The notes under the pieces are model-generated. The model saw only the letters and a program-made list of their open reading frames with translations, searched no databases and was not told the origin of the DNA. The position numbers and the translations under genes were made by a program. Source: JASFRS01 sp050114795 (GTDB lineage Bacteria > Pseudomonadota > Alphaproteobacteria > Sphingomonadales > CAKZYD01). Taken from it: DNA of 12,077 bases. Positions 1-7,032 of the stretch are shown piece after piece (within the stretch, counting starts at the first letter, position 1; each line of letters starts with the position of its first letter). Location: positions 1 to 12,077 of the forward strand of contig JASFRS010000075.1 in assembly GCA_050114795.1 (NCBI GenBank). The letters run 5' to 3'.

Positions 1-1533
1 TATGTTGCGCACAGGGAGAACTGGCTGAGACGCAGTGAGCATTGGGTTGACGCCACAAGGTCGATTGAAGACAGATTATCGGACGCCCTACACGAAAGAT
101 TAACACAACGCTTTGTAGACCGAAGGACAGCGGTACTGCTGCGTGAAATGAGAGCAAAAGGCGAACTTATGGTCACCATCGACACACAAGATGGGAACGA
201 CGAAATTTCAGTAGAAGGTCATATCATTGGCCGTTTAGAAGGCTTTGTCTTCCACACCGACCCCTCAGCAAATGGTGATGAAGGCCGGATGTTGCGCCAG
301 GCTGGCGAAAAAACATTGCGGCTGGAAATTGAAAAGCGCGCTTTGGCTTTAAGCGCGGCTGAAGATGGCGAGTTTACCATGGTGTATAGCCGCGGCTTCC
401 ACCAGCCTTTGCTGAAATGGCGGGGGCAGACTGTGGCCGAAGTCACTGCTGGTGATGATATTTATGTGCCTCGCGTTCAATTGCTGCCCAATACGCTATT
501 GGATGGCCCGCTTGCACAACAAGTGCAAGAGCGGCTGAACAATTGGCTGAAATCCCATATCGCCACTTTGCTGGAACCGCTGGTAAAATTGCGCGACATA
601 TTGCGCGCCCAGGCCAAAGGCACGGCGGAAGTAGCGCTTGATGGTCAGGCCCGTGCTGTCGCCTATCGCATTGTCGAAGCACTTGGTATTCTCCCGCGCA
701 GCGAAGTCATTCAAGAAGTGCGCGCATTGGACCAGAATATCCGCCGCGGACTGCGCCAATATGGCATTCGTTTCAGCGCAAATTACATTTTCATGTCCGC
801 CATGCTGAAGCCCGCGCCTACGGACTTACGTTTAGCCCTTTGGGCAATGAGCAATGGGCAAACCGCCCTACCCCAACGCCCGACCCCAGGTTTGGTGCAT
901 ATTGAGACTGAAAAACGCGTTCCTTATATCTTCTATCAAATGGCAGGTTTCCGGACTGTCGGACATCATGCCGTTCGCATTGACATGATGGAGCGTTTGG
1001 CTGACTCTGTGCGGCCTTTGGGTCAAGACGGGCAGGCTTTCACTGTAAGCCCTGATCTCATGGGCCTGGTTGGTGCATCTGGTGATGATTTTGCAGCCAT
1101 TATGCGCGCCCTTGGTTATGCGCAGATTGAGGTTGATAAGTCTCAATTACCTGCTCAGGAAGCGCCTCAAGAAGAGAAATCTGAGGTAACGACGACTGAG
1201 GCAGAAACGCCTGCAGAAGATGCTAAAACCGAAGCTGCACCTGAAGCAGAAGGGGAAGCAAAGGTCGAACAAGCAGAAACTGCTGAAGCGACAACCCCAG
1301 AAGATGAAAAAGTTCAGGCCTTTGTCTGGGATAAGCAGCGCAACCAGCGACGCCCTGCGCCAAAAGGTAGGCGGCCTCAGGCGAAGGATGCCAAAGGAGA
1401 TAAGCCTCGTCGTCCTGCCAAAGGCAAGCCGCGCCCCAAACAAGGTCCCAAAGTCATTAGTAGTGGTGAGGTTAAGGGGGAATCTCCCTTTGCGGCACTC
1501 GCGGATTTGAAAAAGACAATGGCGCAGAAATGA
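1..1533 (+). CDS. Helicase-related protein (Suv3/MgpS-like), C-terminal part, truncated by window edge
   Basis: The frame is open from base 1, so the gene begins upstream and the first internal ATG (148) is not its start. The 510 visible residues hold no helicase motor motifs, which would lie in the missing part. I recognise the alphaproteobacterial helicase-associated C-terminal region, including the segment around bases 85-150 with the LHERLTQRFVDRRTAVLLRE pattern. The last third is low complexity: a Glu/Ala/Thr-rich acidic stretch (about 1130-1310), then a Lys/Arg/Pro-rich basic stretch (about 1330-1450), ending in a short SPFAALADLK motif typical of this family. Such acidic/basic tails usually bind RNA or protein partners. 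The stop codon overlaps the next ATG (ATGA, 1530-1533), so the two genes are probably translationally coupled. A role in RNA unwinding or decay is inferred from the family and the S4-protein neighbour. Confidence 0.8.
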   Translation, partial: YVAHRENWLRRSEHWVDATRSIEDRLSDALHERLTQRFVDRRTAVLLREMRAKGELMVTIDTQDGNDEISVEGHIIGRLEGFVFHTDPSANGDEGRMLRQAGEKTLRLEIEKRALALSAAEDGEFTMVYSRGFHQPLLKWRGQTVAEVTAGDDIYVPRVQLLPNTLLDGPLAQQVQERLNNWLKSHIATLLEPLVKLRDILRAQAKGTAEVALDGQARAVAYRIVEALGILPRSEVIQEVRALDQNIRRGLRQYGIRFSANYIFMSAMLKPAPTDLRLALWAMSNGQTALPQRPTPGLVHIETEKRVPYIFYQMAGFRTVGHHAVRIDMMERLADSVRPLGQDGQAFTVSPDLMGLVGASGDDFAAIMRALGYAQIEVDKSQLPAQEAPQEEKSEVTTTEAETPAEDAKTEAAPEAEGEAKVEQAETAEATTPEDEKVQAFVWDKQRNQRRPAPKGRRPQAKDAKGDKPRRPAKGKPRPKQGPKVISSGEVKGESPFAALADLKKTMAQK

Positions 1534-1931
1534 GCCTTGAGGCGGATGCCGATGCAGCCCACGAAGACGGGCAAAGGTTAGACCAATGGCTATGCTATGC
1601 GCGCTTCTTCAAGACTCGCTCCCTTGCTGCTAAAATCGTCAAAAGCAAAGGCGTACGCGTAGACAATGTTTTAAAAACCCGGGCCAGCGCTCTTGTACGC
1701 CGAGGACAGACATTGACGTTTGTTGCTGGGGAGCGCATCCGCGTGGTAACCGTTATTGCTCTTGCCGAACGCCGCGGCCCGGCGAAAGAAGCTGTACTGC
1801 TTTATGAAGACAAAAGCCCTCCCGCCCCAAAAAGGGAACGCCCTGCCGCACAAAGAGAGGCAGGTGCTGGACGGCCCACCAAAAAAGACCGACGTGCTTT
1901 AAATCGTTTGAAAGATGATGGCCATGCTTAA
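1530..1931 (+). CDS. S4-domain RNA-binding protein, Hsp15-like
   Basis: A 133-residue basic protein. The S4 RNA-binding fold starts near residue 16 with RLDQWLCYARFFKTRSLA and continues with VKSKGVRVDN and RRGQTLTF, the usual helix-turn-beta arrangement. The sequence matches the Hsp15 (HslR) family, whose E. coli member binds free 50S subunits carrying a stalled peptidyl-tRNA and helps recycle them. After the S4 domain comes a charged Pro/Arg/Lys-rich tail (residues 90-133), as is common in this family. The ATG overlaps the stop of the helicase gene by four bases, and its own 3' end overlaps the next gene. Helicase followed by this S4 protein is a recurrent alphaproteobacterial pair, pointing to a shared role in RNA or ribosome metabolism (inference). 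Confidence 0.85.
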   Translation: MSLEADADAAHEDGQRLDQWLCYARFFKTRSLAAKIVKSKGVRVDNVLKTRASALVRRGQTLTFVAGERIRVVTVIALAERRGPAKEAVLLYEDKSPPAPKRERPAAQREAGAGRPTKKDRRALNRLKDDGHA

Positions 1932-2382
1932 AAAATTAAAAGCGATGTTGAGTGGTGACACCGCATCGCAACCCCAGAGTGATAGTTTTGAAGACAAACA
2001 AATCGCCACTGCGGTTCTACTTGCAGAAGCCGCCGCAAGTGATGAAGGCTTTGGCGATGCTGAGCAGCAAACAATTTTAAATGCGCTGAAACGCCATTTC
2101 AGCTTGGATGATGAAACGGCAGATAAACTCGCCACCCTGGGCCGGGAAAATCAGGCGCAAGCCATTGAGCTGTTCAGCTTCACCCGCACAATCAAAGAGG
2201 CCTATGATTATGACGCGCGGGTCGAGATGGTTGAAATGCTGTGGGAAGTCGTATTAGCAGATGGTGTCCTTCATGCCTATGAGGATCAGCTGCTACGCCG
2301 TATCGGTGGATTGCTTTATGTTGAAGACCGAGACCGCGGTGAAGCACGCCAACGTGTTTTGGATCGAATGAACAACAAGTAA
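1915..2382 (+). CDS. TerB-like domain protein (tellurite-resistance TerB family, COG4103-like)
   Basis: A 155-residue, mostly helical, acidic protein without signal peptide. Two similar helical segments each carry an acidic turn: ASDEGFGDAEQQTI near residues 40-53 and ADGVLHAYEDQLLRRI near 115-130. This is the signature of the single-domain TerB-like (DUF533/COG4103) family, where acidic residues are thought to bind metal. The biochemical function is not established, and the name tellurite resistance comes only from homology to TerB. The start lies 17 bases inside the S4 gene. Three in-frame ATGs (1915, 1918, 1924) are close together; the only weak Shine-Dalgarno-like AAAG (1911-1914) is best spaced for 1924, so the first three codons are uncertain. 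The operon position suggests coexpression with the helicase and S4 protein. Confidence 0.8.
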   Translation: MMAMLKKLKAMLSGDTASQPQSDSFEDKQIATAVLLAEAAASDEGFGDAEQQTILNALKRHFSLDDETADKLATLGRENQAQAIELFSFTRTIKEAYDYDARVEMVEMLWEVVLADGVLHAYEDQLLRRIGGLLYVEDRDRGEARQRVLDRMNNK

Positions 2383-2400
2383 AAAACTTGATTAAAGCGC

Positions 2401-2428
2401 TTGTTTCAGCGCGCCATCTGTGCATAAA
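2401..2428 (+). promoter_or_regulatory. Possible sigma-70-type promoter for fdxA
   Basis: TTGTTT (2401-2406) and CATAAA (2423-2428) are separated by 16 bases in the 113-base gap between the TerB-like gene and fdxA. Matches to the consensus are moderate. A small hairpin (GCGCT 2397-2401, AGCGC 2408-2412) overlaps the -35 element and has no U-tract, so it is not a clear terminator. Transcription could also simply read through from upstream. Confidence 0.25.
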
Positions 2429-2495
2429 ACAAATTCAATAGTTGAGACGTGGTTCCAAGACATCGAACCGTGAAGTTAAGTTGGGAGACAGACGC

Positions 2496-2834
2496 GTGAC
2501 CTATGTGGTGACCGATGCATGTATCAGATGCAAATATATGGACTGCGTAGAAGTATGTCCTGTAGATTGCTTCTACGAAGGCGATAATATGTTGGTCATT
2601 AACCCCAACGAATGCATTGATTGCGGTGTGTGTGAACCAGAATGCCCAGCCGAAGCCATTCTGCCCGATACTGAGGGCGGGTTGGAGCAATGGCTGGAAC
2701 TGAACACGAAATATTCTGAGTCCTGGCCAAATATCACCATCAAACGCGAATCACCTGCCGATGCAGATGATTTCAAAGGTGTTGAAGGCAAATTTGAGAA
2801 ATATTTCAGTGAAGAACCCGGGCAAGGCGACTAA
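2496..2834 (+). CDS. fdxA: Seven-iron ferredoxin FdxA ([3Fe-4S][4Fe-4S])
   Basis: A small cytoplasmic electron carrier of 112 residues, the usual FdxA length. Cysteines at 9, 12, 17, 21, 25, 40, 43, 46 and 50 reproduce the Azotobacter ferredoxin I spacing shifted by one. By that analogy Cys9, Cys17 and Cys50 hold the [3Fe-4S] cluster and Cys21, Cys40, Cys43 and Cys46 the [4Fe-4S] cluster. The C-terminal half (LEQWLELNTKYSESWPNIT onward) is also family-typical. I chose GTG 2496 as start because it gives the standard MTYVVTDACIRC N-terminus and sits 8 bases behind GGGAG (2483-2487); a frame extended upstream to TTG 2442 adds 18 residues with no family counterpart. The redox partner cannot be told from the sequence. 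FdxA next to CarD is a familiar alphaproteobacterial neighbourhood. Confidence 0.95.
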   Translation: MTYVVTDACIRCKYMDCVEVCPVDCFYEGDNMLVINPNECIDCGVCEPECPAEAILPDTEGGLEQWLELNTKYSESWPNITIKRESPADADDFKGVEGKFEKYFSEEPGQGD

Positions 2835-2944
2835 GCAAAACCGGGGAATTTGCCCAAAAACAAATTAAGTTTTAAATTTAAAGTTATTTTTGGCATTTTG
2901 TGCTCTTGCGGGCACAATCATTGTTGGCGTGTGGCGTCCACACA

Positions 2945-2973
2945 TTGGAAATTTTCTGTCTTTCTGCTATAAG
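2945..2973 (+). promoter_or_regulatory. Candidate promoter of carD
   Basis: TTGGAA (2945-2950) and TATAAG (2968-2973) are 17 bases apart, a good housekeeping-sigma pattern. Transcription would start near 2980. It is the best-looking promoter in this gap, but it lies about 200 bases before the carD start and upstream of terminator-like hairpins, so a closer unrecognised promoter cannot be excluded. Confidence 0.4.
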
Positions 2974-3086
2974 AAGATTACAGCTGTGTGAAATCTAGCT
3001 GGAAGTTGAGCCATCTGAAAGACATCTCGAGACCAAAACACAAATTCTGGCACGTGTTTCGTGTACGCTTTTTGTGACTTGAGTAT

Positions 3087-3130
3087 CGCAGCATTGGCGC
3101 CCTGCGCCTTTTTTGCTGCGCCATTTTTTT
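3087..3130 (+). terminator. Composite intrinsic-terminator-like hairpin in the carD leader
   Basis: GGCGC (3096-3100) pairs with GCGCC (3104-3108) over a three-base loop and is followed at once by T6 (3109-3114). An outer stem CGCAGC (3087-3092) with GCTGCG (3115-3120) encloses it. A second GCGCC (3118-3122) precedes A and T7 (3123-3130) and could pair with the same GGCGC, giving an alternative terminator. It could end fdxA transcripts or act on a carD leader; which one depends on where carD transcription starts. Confidence 0.5.
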
Positions 3131-3173
3131 AGGTGGCCTCAACCATTTGCGGAAACAACGGCAAGGCAAATCA

Positions 3174-3674
3174 ATGACCAAAAAGACTTCTGCGGATTTT
3201 GCGGTAAGTGATCACGTAGTCTATCCGAAACATGGAGTAGGCCAAATCATCGAAATTGAGCAGACGGAAATCTCCGGCTTAACGCTCGAACTTTATGTAA
3301 TACGCTTTGAAAAAGAACGGATGACTTTACGTGTGCCCCTAAACAAGGCTTCGGCAAGCGGAATGCGTAAGCTTTCCAGCGCTGATAAGGTGGAAAAAGC
3401 CTTTACGACCTTGAAGGGCCGTGCCCGCATCAAACGCACAATGTGGAGCCGCCGGGCACAGGAATATGAAGCCAAGATCAATTCCGGTGACCTTGTCTCC
3501 ATCGCTGAAGTTGTGCGCGACCTGCATCGCAAGGAAGACCAACCTGAACAATCTTATTCTGAACGGCAAATCTATGAAGCGGCATTGGACCGCTTAGCGC
3601 GTGAGCTTGCAGCCGTCGAACAGATTGATGAATTGGCGGCGATGCAACGTTTGACTGATGTGTTGGCTGCTTAA
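3174..3674 (+). CDS. carD: CarD/CdnL-family RNA polymerase-binding regulator
   Basis: A 166-residue cytoplasmic protein of the CarD family, which binds the RNA polymerase beta subunit and stabilises the open complex at many promoters, notably rRNA promoters. The N-terminal RNAP-interaction (Tudor-like) domain shows VVYPKHGVGQI at residues 15-25 and IRFEKERMTLRVP near 44-56. The helical DNA-contacting C-terminal part carries the conserved Trp91 in MWSRRAQEYEAKINSGD, where family members insert a Trp at the upstream edge of the bubble. Start 3174 is chosen because AAGG (3163-3166) lies 7 bases before it; the in-frame TTG at 3147 has no such support. It is followed by a strong terminator and then by rpoH2, so two transcription-machinery genes are adjacent. 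Confidence 0.95.
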   Translation: MTKKTSADFAVSDHVVYPKHGVGQIIEIEQTEISGLTLELYVIRFEKERMTLRVPLNKASASGMRKLSSADKVEKAFTTLKGRARIKRTMWSRRAQEYEAKINSGDLVSIAEVVRDLHRKEDQPEQSYSERQIYEAALDRLARELAAVEQIDELAAMQRLTDVLAA

Positions 3675-3689
3675 TCCAATATATTCTTG

Positions 3690-3723
3690 AAAAAACGCCC
3701 GGTATCAATCCGGGCGTTTTTTT
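3690..3723 (+). terminator. Intrinsic terminator after carD
   Basis: The perfect stem CGCCCGG (3696-3702) with CCGGGCG (3710-3716) has a seven-base loop and is followed by T7 (3717-3723). An A6 run before the stem extends the pairing and makes it potentially bidirectional. It separates carD from rpoH2, so rpoH2 needs its own promoter. Confidence 0.92.
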
Positions 3724-3733
3724 ATGCTCAATT

Positions 3734-3763
3734 TGATCCGCCATGCCAAGCCTTTCGTATCAC
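3734..3763 (+). promoter_or_regulatory. Candidate ECF (RpoE/ChrR-type) promoter of rpoH2
   Basis: TGATCC (3734-3739), an 18-base spacer and TATCAC (3758-3763) lie between the carD terminator and the rpoH2 start. From memory, Rhodobacter sphaeroides RpoE promoters have a TGATCC -35 box, and rpoHII is one of that factor's targets there. A start near 3770 would leave a leader of about 17 bases containing the GGAAAGG Shine-Dalgarno sequence (3774-3780). No RpoE or ChrR gene is visible here, so the assignment is by analogy. Confidence 0.45.
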
Positions 3764-3786
3764 ATTATAGAACGGAAAGGCTTTTT

Positions 3787-4668
3787 ATGGCGCAAGGTTC
3801 ACCACTATATCTATCACGTGCCGATCGCTTGATGATTAGGAAAGCGATGCGTACACCTATGCTTGCAAAATCGCATGAGTTGGAATTGGCAAGGCGCTGG
3901 CGTGAGAAACACGATCAAAAAGCACTGAATGAACTCACCCAGGCTTATATTCGCCTGGCCGTTTCCATGGCATCCAAATTCAAATCCTACGGCTTACCTT
4001 TAGCAGATCTCATTCAAGAAGGCGTTGTCGGACTAATGGAAGCCGCTTCACGTTTTGAACCTGATCGCGAGCTTCGTTTTTCCACCTATGCAAGCTGGTG
4101 GGTCCGAGCGAGTATTCAGGATTATATTCTTCGAAATTGGTCTATTGTTCGTTCCGGCACCACAACAGCGCATAAAAGGCTCTTTTTCAACCTGCGGCGC
4201 CTGCGGGGCAAAATTGCGGGTCATAAATCAGGGCCATTAAATTTCAAACAAAAGCAAAATATTGCTGAAGAATTGGGCGTCCGCGTCCAAGATGTTGAAC
4301 ATATGGAAGGGCGTCTTAGCGGGGTTGATGGCTCATTAAACGCCCAGATTGGGGATAGTGAGGGTCAAGAATGGCAGGATTTTCTCCCTTGCAAGGCACC
4401 CACGCCAGACAAGCTTGTTCTTGAACGCATGGACCTGGACAAGGCGGAACACTGGGTCAAAGAGGCCCTCGACAAATTAAGCGAACGTGAAGCTTATATT
4501 ATTCGCAAAAGACGGCTTGAGGCTGATGAAGAGCATATGGTCACACTTGCCGCCCTTGGCGATGAGCTTGGGATATCCAAAGAGCGCGTCCGCCAAATTG
4601 AAACGCAAGCGCTGAATAAACTTCAAGCTGAATTAGATCCGGTTTTAAAACAGGCGTTTCAGAACTGA
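3787..4668 (+). CDS. rpoH: Alternative sigma factor sigma-32, RpoH2 type
   Basis: A 293-residue sigma-70-family factor directing RNA polymerase to stress promoters. Region 2 spans about residues 46-122, with the core-binding and -10 recognition segments RFSTYASWWVRASIQDYILR (98-117). The RpoH box corresponds to KRLFFNLRRLR (130-140). Region 4.2, the -35-binding helix-turn-helix, lies at about 252-280 (GISKERVRQIETQALNKL). The N-terminal RADRLMIRKAMRTP pattern and the MASKFKSYGLPLADLIQEG segment fit the second alphaproteobacterial sigma-32 (RpoHII, linked in Rhodobacter to photo-oxidative stress) better than heat-shock RpoHI. The start at 3787 has GGAAAGG six bases upstream; extending to ATG 3724 would put coding sequence over the likely promoter. 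It converges with the M48 gene, leaving one base between stop codons. Confidence 0.92.
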   Translation: MAQGSPLYLSRADRLMIRKAMRTPMLAKSHELELARRWREKHDQKALNELTQAYIRLAVSMASKFKSYGLPLADLIQEGVVGLMEAASRFEPDRELRFSTYASWWVRASIQDYILRNWSIVRSGTTTAHKRLFFNLRRLRGKIAGHKSGPLNFKQKQNIAEELGVRVQDVEHMEGRLSGVDGSLNAQIGDSEGQEWQDFLPCKAPTPDKLVLERMDLDKAEHWVKEALDKLSEREAYIIRKRRLEADEEHMVTLAALGDELGISKERVRQIETQALNKLQAELDPVLKQAFQN

Positions 4669-4669
4669 A

Positions 4670-6166
4670 TTAATTTTTCGAATAAACAACCAGCTTTGCT
4701 TTTTGGCCAGGGCGTAGAGCATCTTGCTCCCGCAAACCGTTTAAAACCAGGAAGCGTTCCAGCTTATAATCCTCATACGCCATATAGCCGGCAAGGGATG
4801 CGGATGTATCTCCCTGCTGAACCGTCACCACTTTAATACGTCGCGCAAAGACGTTCTCTGCTTCTTCTTTGCTAAGCTTTCGGAACGACCGCGCTGTTGC
4901 CTCAAAAGGTCGAGACCAACTTGCCGTATCTTTCCCTGACGTCACGAAAATAAAGTGATAACCGACCTGCGCATTAAACTGGAAACCGACGACCCGAAGA
5001 TCAAGCGGACCTGAATTCGTGTTCAAACGCACATTTCCATGTGCGGCCTTCATTCCATTGATTTCTGTCAGCTCAATATTTTGCAGAGTCGCCGGGTTTT
5101 GGCCTTTTAAGTTATTCCAGACCTGCTGCACATATGTGCGCATGTTATTATTTCCCGGAATAGCCTGAGACGCGAATAAAATGGCCGCACCATTAGGACC
5201 ACTTGCGAGAACAGATGTTTCACTATTCTGCAATGCAAATCCATCTGGCACCGCAAACATAAAGCCTTGCTTTCCATGCCAGAATTCATGGCCTCTGATA
5301 ACGCCCTGTTCGGGGTCATCGTCATAAAGCATTCCGTCAATCGCAGCTAAGAGTGCGTCTCTTCTGCGCACAGCCTGCCCCCCTGCCGGTGAGGCCTGTT
5401 CAGCATTTTGAAGCGCTCTTCTCACCCGGTCTTCTGTTAAAGGGTGAGTCCGCGCCCATGCGGGCGTACGGGACGCCTCTTCACGTCCCAATATACGTTG
5501 ATCCAAAGCGGTTTGCCGCCCAAGAGAGTTTAACATACGCGCAGATCCATAAGCGTCATAACCCGCACGAGTCATATAGCGCACACCCAGCTTATCAGAT
5601 TCAAACTCCTGGTTCCGGCTATAGGACAAGAGCCAAGCTTGGCTCCCCTGCGTGAATAACTCCGCCGCAGCGCTGGATCCCGTGGCAATGCCAATGCCCG
5701 CGCCGACAATTCCAGCGAAAATAGATTTATTATAACGATTGGCTGCATGGCGGGCAGTAACATGGCCAACTTCGTGACCCAAGACCGAAGCCAGTTCCGC
5801 TTCATCATTCATAAGACCCAAAAGCCCACGGGAAATATAAACATAGCCACCCGGCAAAGCGAAAGCATTGATGACTTTGGAATTGAGTACGGTGAAAGTG
5901 AAGTCAAGGTCCGCCAATTCAGAATTTTTCGCCATACGTCCGCCAATTGTGGCGACATAAGCCGATGTTTGAACATCGTCATAAGCCCCACCGAATTGCT
6001 TCAACAACTCCGGATGCTGTTGCAGGCCAATCTGTCGCTCCTGAGCCGGGCTCATGAAGGGGGTGAACTCAGAGCGTCCGGTTGCCGGATTCGTCGTACA
6101 GGATGCCAAAGTCGTACACAACAACCCTGCTGCAGCAAAAGCCTTCATCATTCGGAAATTCATCAT
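4670..6166 (-). CDS. M48-family lipoprotein metalloprotease with LysM-like C-terminus (BepA/LoiP-like)
   Basis: A 498-residue periplasmic zinc metalloprotease, probably anchored in the outer membrane by a lipid on Cys23: the signal peptide ends in the lipobox LASC (20-23). The zinc motif is HEVGH (131-135, with catalytic Glu132); the third ligand is probably Glu187 in EFESD, and HPLTEDR follows at 241-247. The last ~50 residues (about 447-498, with QQGDTSASL and LRPGQKAKLVV) resemble a LysM-type fold that may bind peptidoglycan. Relatives degrade or help assemble misfolded outer-membrane proteins. The start is approximate: ATGs occur at codons 1, 2, 6 and 7, and AAGAGGG, overlapping the stop of the upstream nuclease-like gene, is closest to the first two. 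It is the distal gene of that two-gene unit, after a six-base gap. Confidence 0.92.
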   Translation of the reverse strand: MMNFRMMKAFAAAGLLCTTLASCTTNPATGRSEFTPFMSPAQERQIGLQQHPELLKQFGGAYDDVQTSAYVATIGGRMAKNSELADLDFTFTVLNSKVINAFALPGGYVYISRGLLGLMNDEAELASVLGHEVGHVTARHAANRYNKSIFAGIVGAGIGIATGSSAAAELFTQGSQAWLLSYSRNQEFESDKLGVRYMTRAGYDAYGSARMLNSLGRQTALDQRILGREEASRTPAWARTHPLTEDRVRRALQNAEQASPAGGQAVRRRDALLAAIDGMLYDDDPEQGVIRGHEFWHGKQGFMFAVPDGFALQNSETSVLASGPNGAAILFASQAIPGNNNMRTYVQQVWNNLKGQNPATLQNIELTEINGMKAAHGNVRLNTNSGPLDLRVVGFQFNAQVGYHFIFVTSGKDTASWSRPFEATARSFRKLSKEEAENVFARRIKVVTVQQGDTSASLAGYMAYEDYKLERFLVLNGLREQDALRPGQKAKLVVYSKN

Positions 6167-6172
6167 GCCCTC

Positions 6173-6991
6173 TTAGTCCGCCTTAAATATTCGAAGTTGT
6201 TCCGGATGCGTGATTTCTATCATAGGTCCATTTTCATCACGCATCCAGCCTCTGACCTGTATTTTCTGCCCACTCAACAATTCGGGGTTGTCAATCCAGC
6301 CCTCATCAAATAGGCGCGCAGCCCGTCGCTCGATTATGACTGTAAAATCACGAGACCAGCGGTCACCAAAATTCAGATAAACACGGCCCCGCACATTATT
6401 CGCACTTATCAACTGGCCCTCGACAATGTGGAACTCATTTACAAAACGGGCGCCCTGCCCTTCAATATCGGATGCTTTTAAAACCTGATAATGCTCATCC
6501 ACCCATATACCGCGCTGCGCATTACGCGCTTCATCTTCAAACTCGTAAAGCTCTTCAATCAAAGCGCGATTATCCGGTAAACTGTAAACATAGGCCAATC
6601 CAGACTTCACCATAGCCCCTTGAAGCCACAGCCCGTTTTTCAATTCAAGGTGGGCAAGCACATGACTGTGACGATCTTTTTTGCGCCCACCATAGAGCAG
6701 CTTTACCCGCTGCCCGGCAGCCAATTCACTTAGGAAGCTTTTGGCCTCATCGCCCAAAGGCCAGACGTCGTCATCCGGTCGATCCAACGGTAATTTTGGC
6801 GCTTGGATTCCTACAAGACGCACATACCGTCCGTCATCTAATCGCAGCGTGTACCCGTCAGATATGTCAGCGACAATAGCACTCCCCCCTGGCGTTAAAT
6901 TATGGGGCGGAAAAACCTGTGCCTGGGCGGCACTAAAACACTGCCAAAAACCCAAACAAAATAGAATTTTCCTAAATGATTTCTGCGACAT
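6173..6991 (-). CDS. Secreted staphylococcal-nuclease-like protein with substituted active site
   Basis: A 272-residue protein with a signal peptide ending near AQA (22-24). Residues 36-160 form an SNase-like (OB) domain: SDGYTLRLDDGRYVRLVGIQAP, then DRHSHVLAHL and GLAYVYSLPDNR. The segment after about residue 185 (VEGQLISANNVRGRVYLNFG to GPMIEITHPEQL) is a second domain typical of alphaproteobacterial members. Aligned by eye to staphylococcal nuclease, Asp21 is Tyr47, Asp40 is Gln63, Glu43 is Lys66 and Arg87 is His110; Arg35 is kept (Arg58). Nuclease activity is therefore doubtful, and a binding or structural role is possible. As I recall, Gln-Ala-Pro-Lys is common in this alphaproteobacterial subfamily, whereas the Tyr and His changes look unusual. 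It starts 42 bases after a tRNA gene, with no good Shine-Dalgarno sequence, and is coupled to the M48 gene. Confidence 0.85.
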   Translation of the reverse strand: MSQKSFRKILFCLGFWQCFSAAQAQVFPPHNLTPGGSAIVADISDGYTLRLDDGRYVRLVGIQAPKLPLDRPDDDVWPLGDEAKSFLSELAAGQRVKLLYGGRKKDRHSHVLAHLELKNGLWLQGAMVKSGLAYVYSLPDNRALIEELYEFEDEARNAQRGIWVDEHYQVLKASDIEGQGARFVNEFHIVEGQLISANNVRGRVYLNFGDRWSRDFTVIIERRAARLFDEGWIDNPELLSGQKIQVRGWMRDENGPMIEITHPEQLRIFKAD

Positions 6992-7032
6992 AGCAGAAGT
7001 TTAGCAATGCCATGAAATGCTGGCAATAAGAA

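Larger units (their letters stand above)
2835..3173. other. 339-base non-coding region between fdxA and carD
   Basis: No convincing gene lies here. It is AT-rich at its left end and then holds two short perfect hairpins: TTGTGC/GCACAA (2898-2903 with 2912-2917) and GTGTGG/CCACAC (2929-2934 with 2938-2943, three-base loop). Neither is followed by a real T-tract, so they are weak candidates for the fdxA terminator. Further right are a possible promoter (2945-2973) and a terminator-like composite hairpin (3087-3130), annotated separately. If that promoter is used, carD has a leader of roughly 190 bases. Confidence 0.6.

Noticed and set aside
1130..1460. Low-complexity acidic and basic tail of the helicase gene as a repeat or frameshift
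   Set aside because: The frame stays open through to a conserved C-terminal motif, and such tails are normal in this helicase-associated family.
2442..2495. Extended N-terminus of the ferredoxin from TTG 2442
   Set aside because: The extra 18 residues have no ferredoxin counterpart, while GTG 2496 has a strong Shine-Dalgarno sequence and the conserved N-terminus.
3724..3786. Extended N-terminus of the sigma factor from ATG 3724
   Set aside because: It begins at the edge of the carD terminator, lacks a Shine-Dalgarno sequence and runs through the likely promoter; 3787 has GGAAAGG at the right distance.
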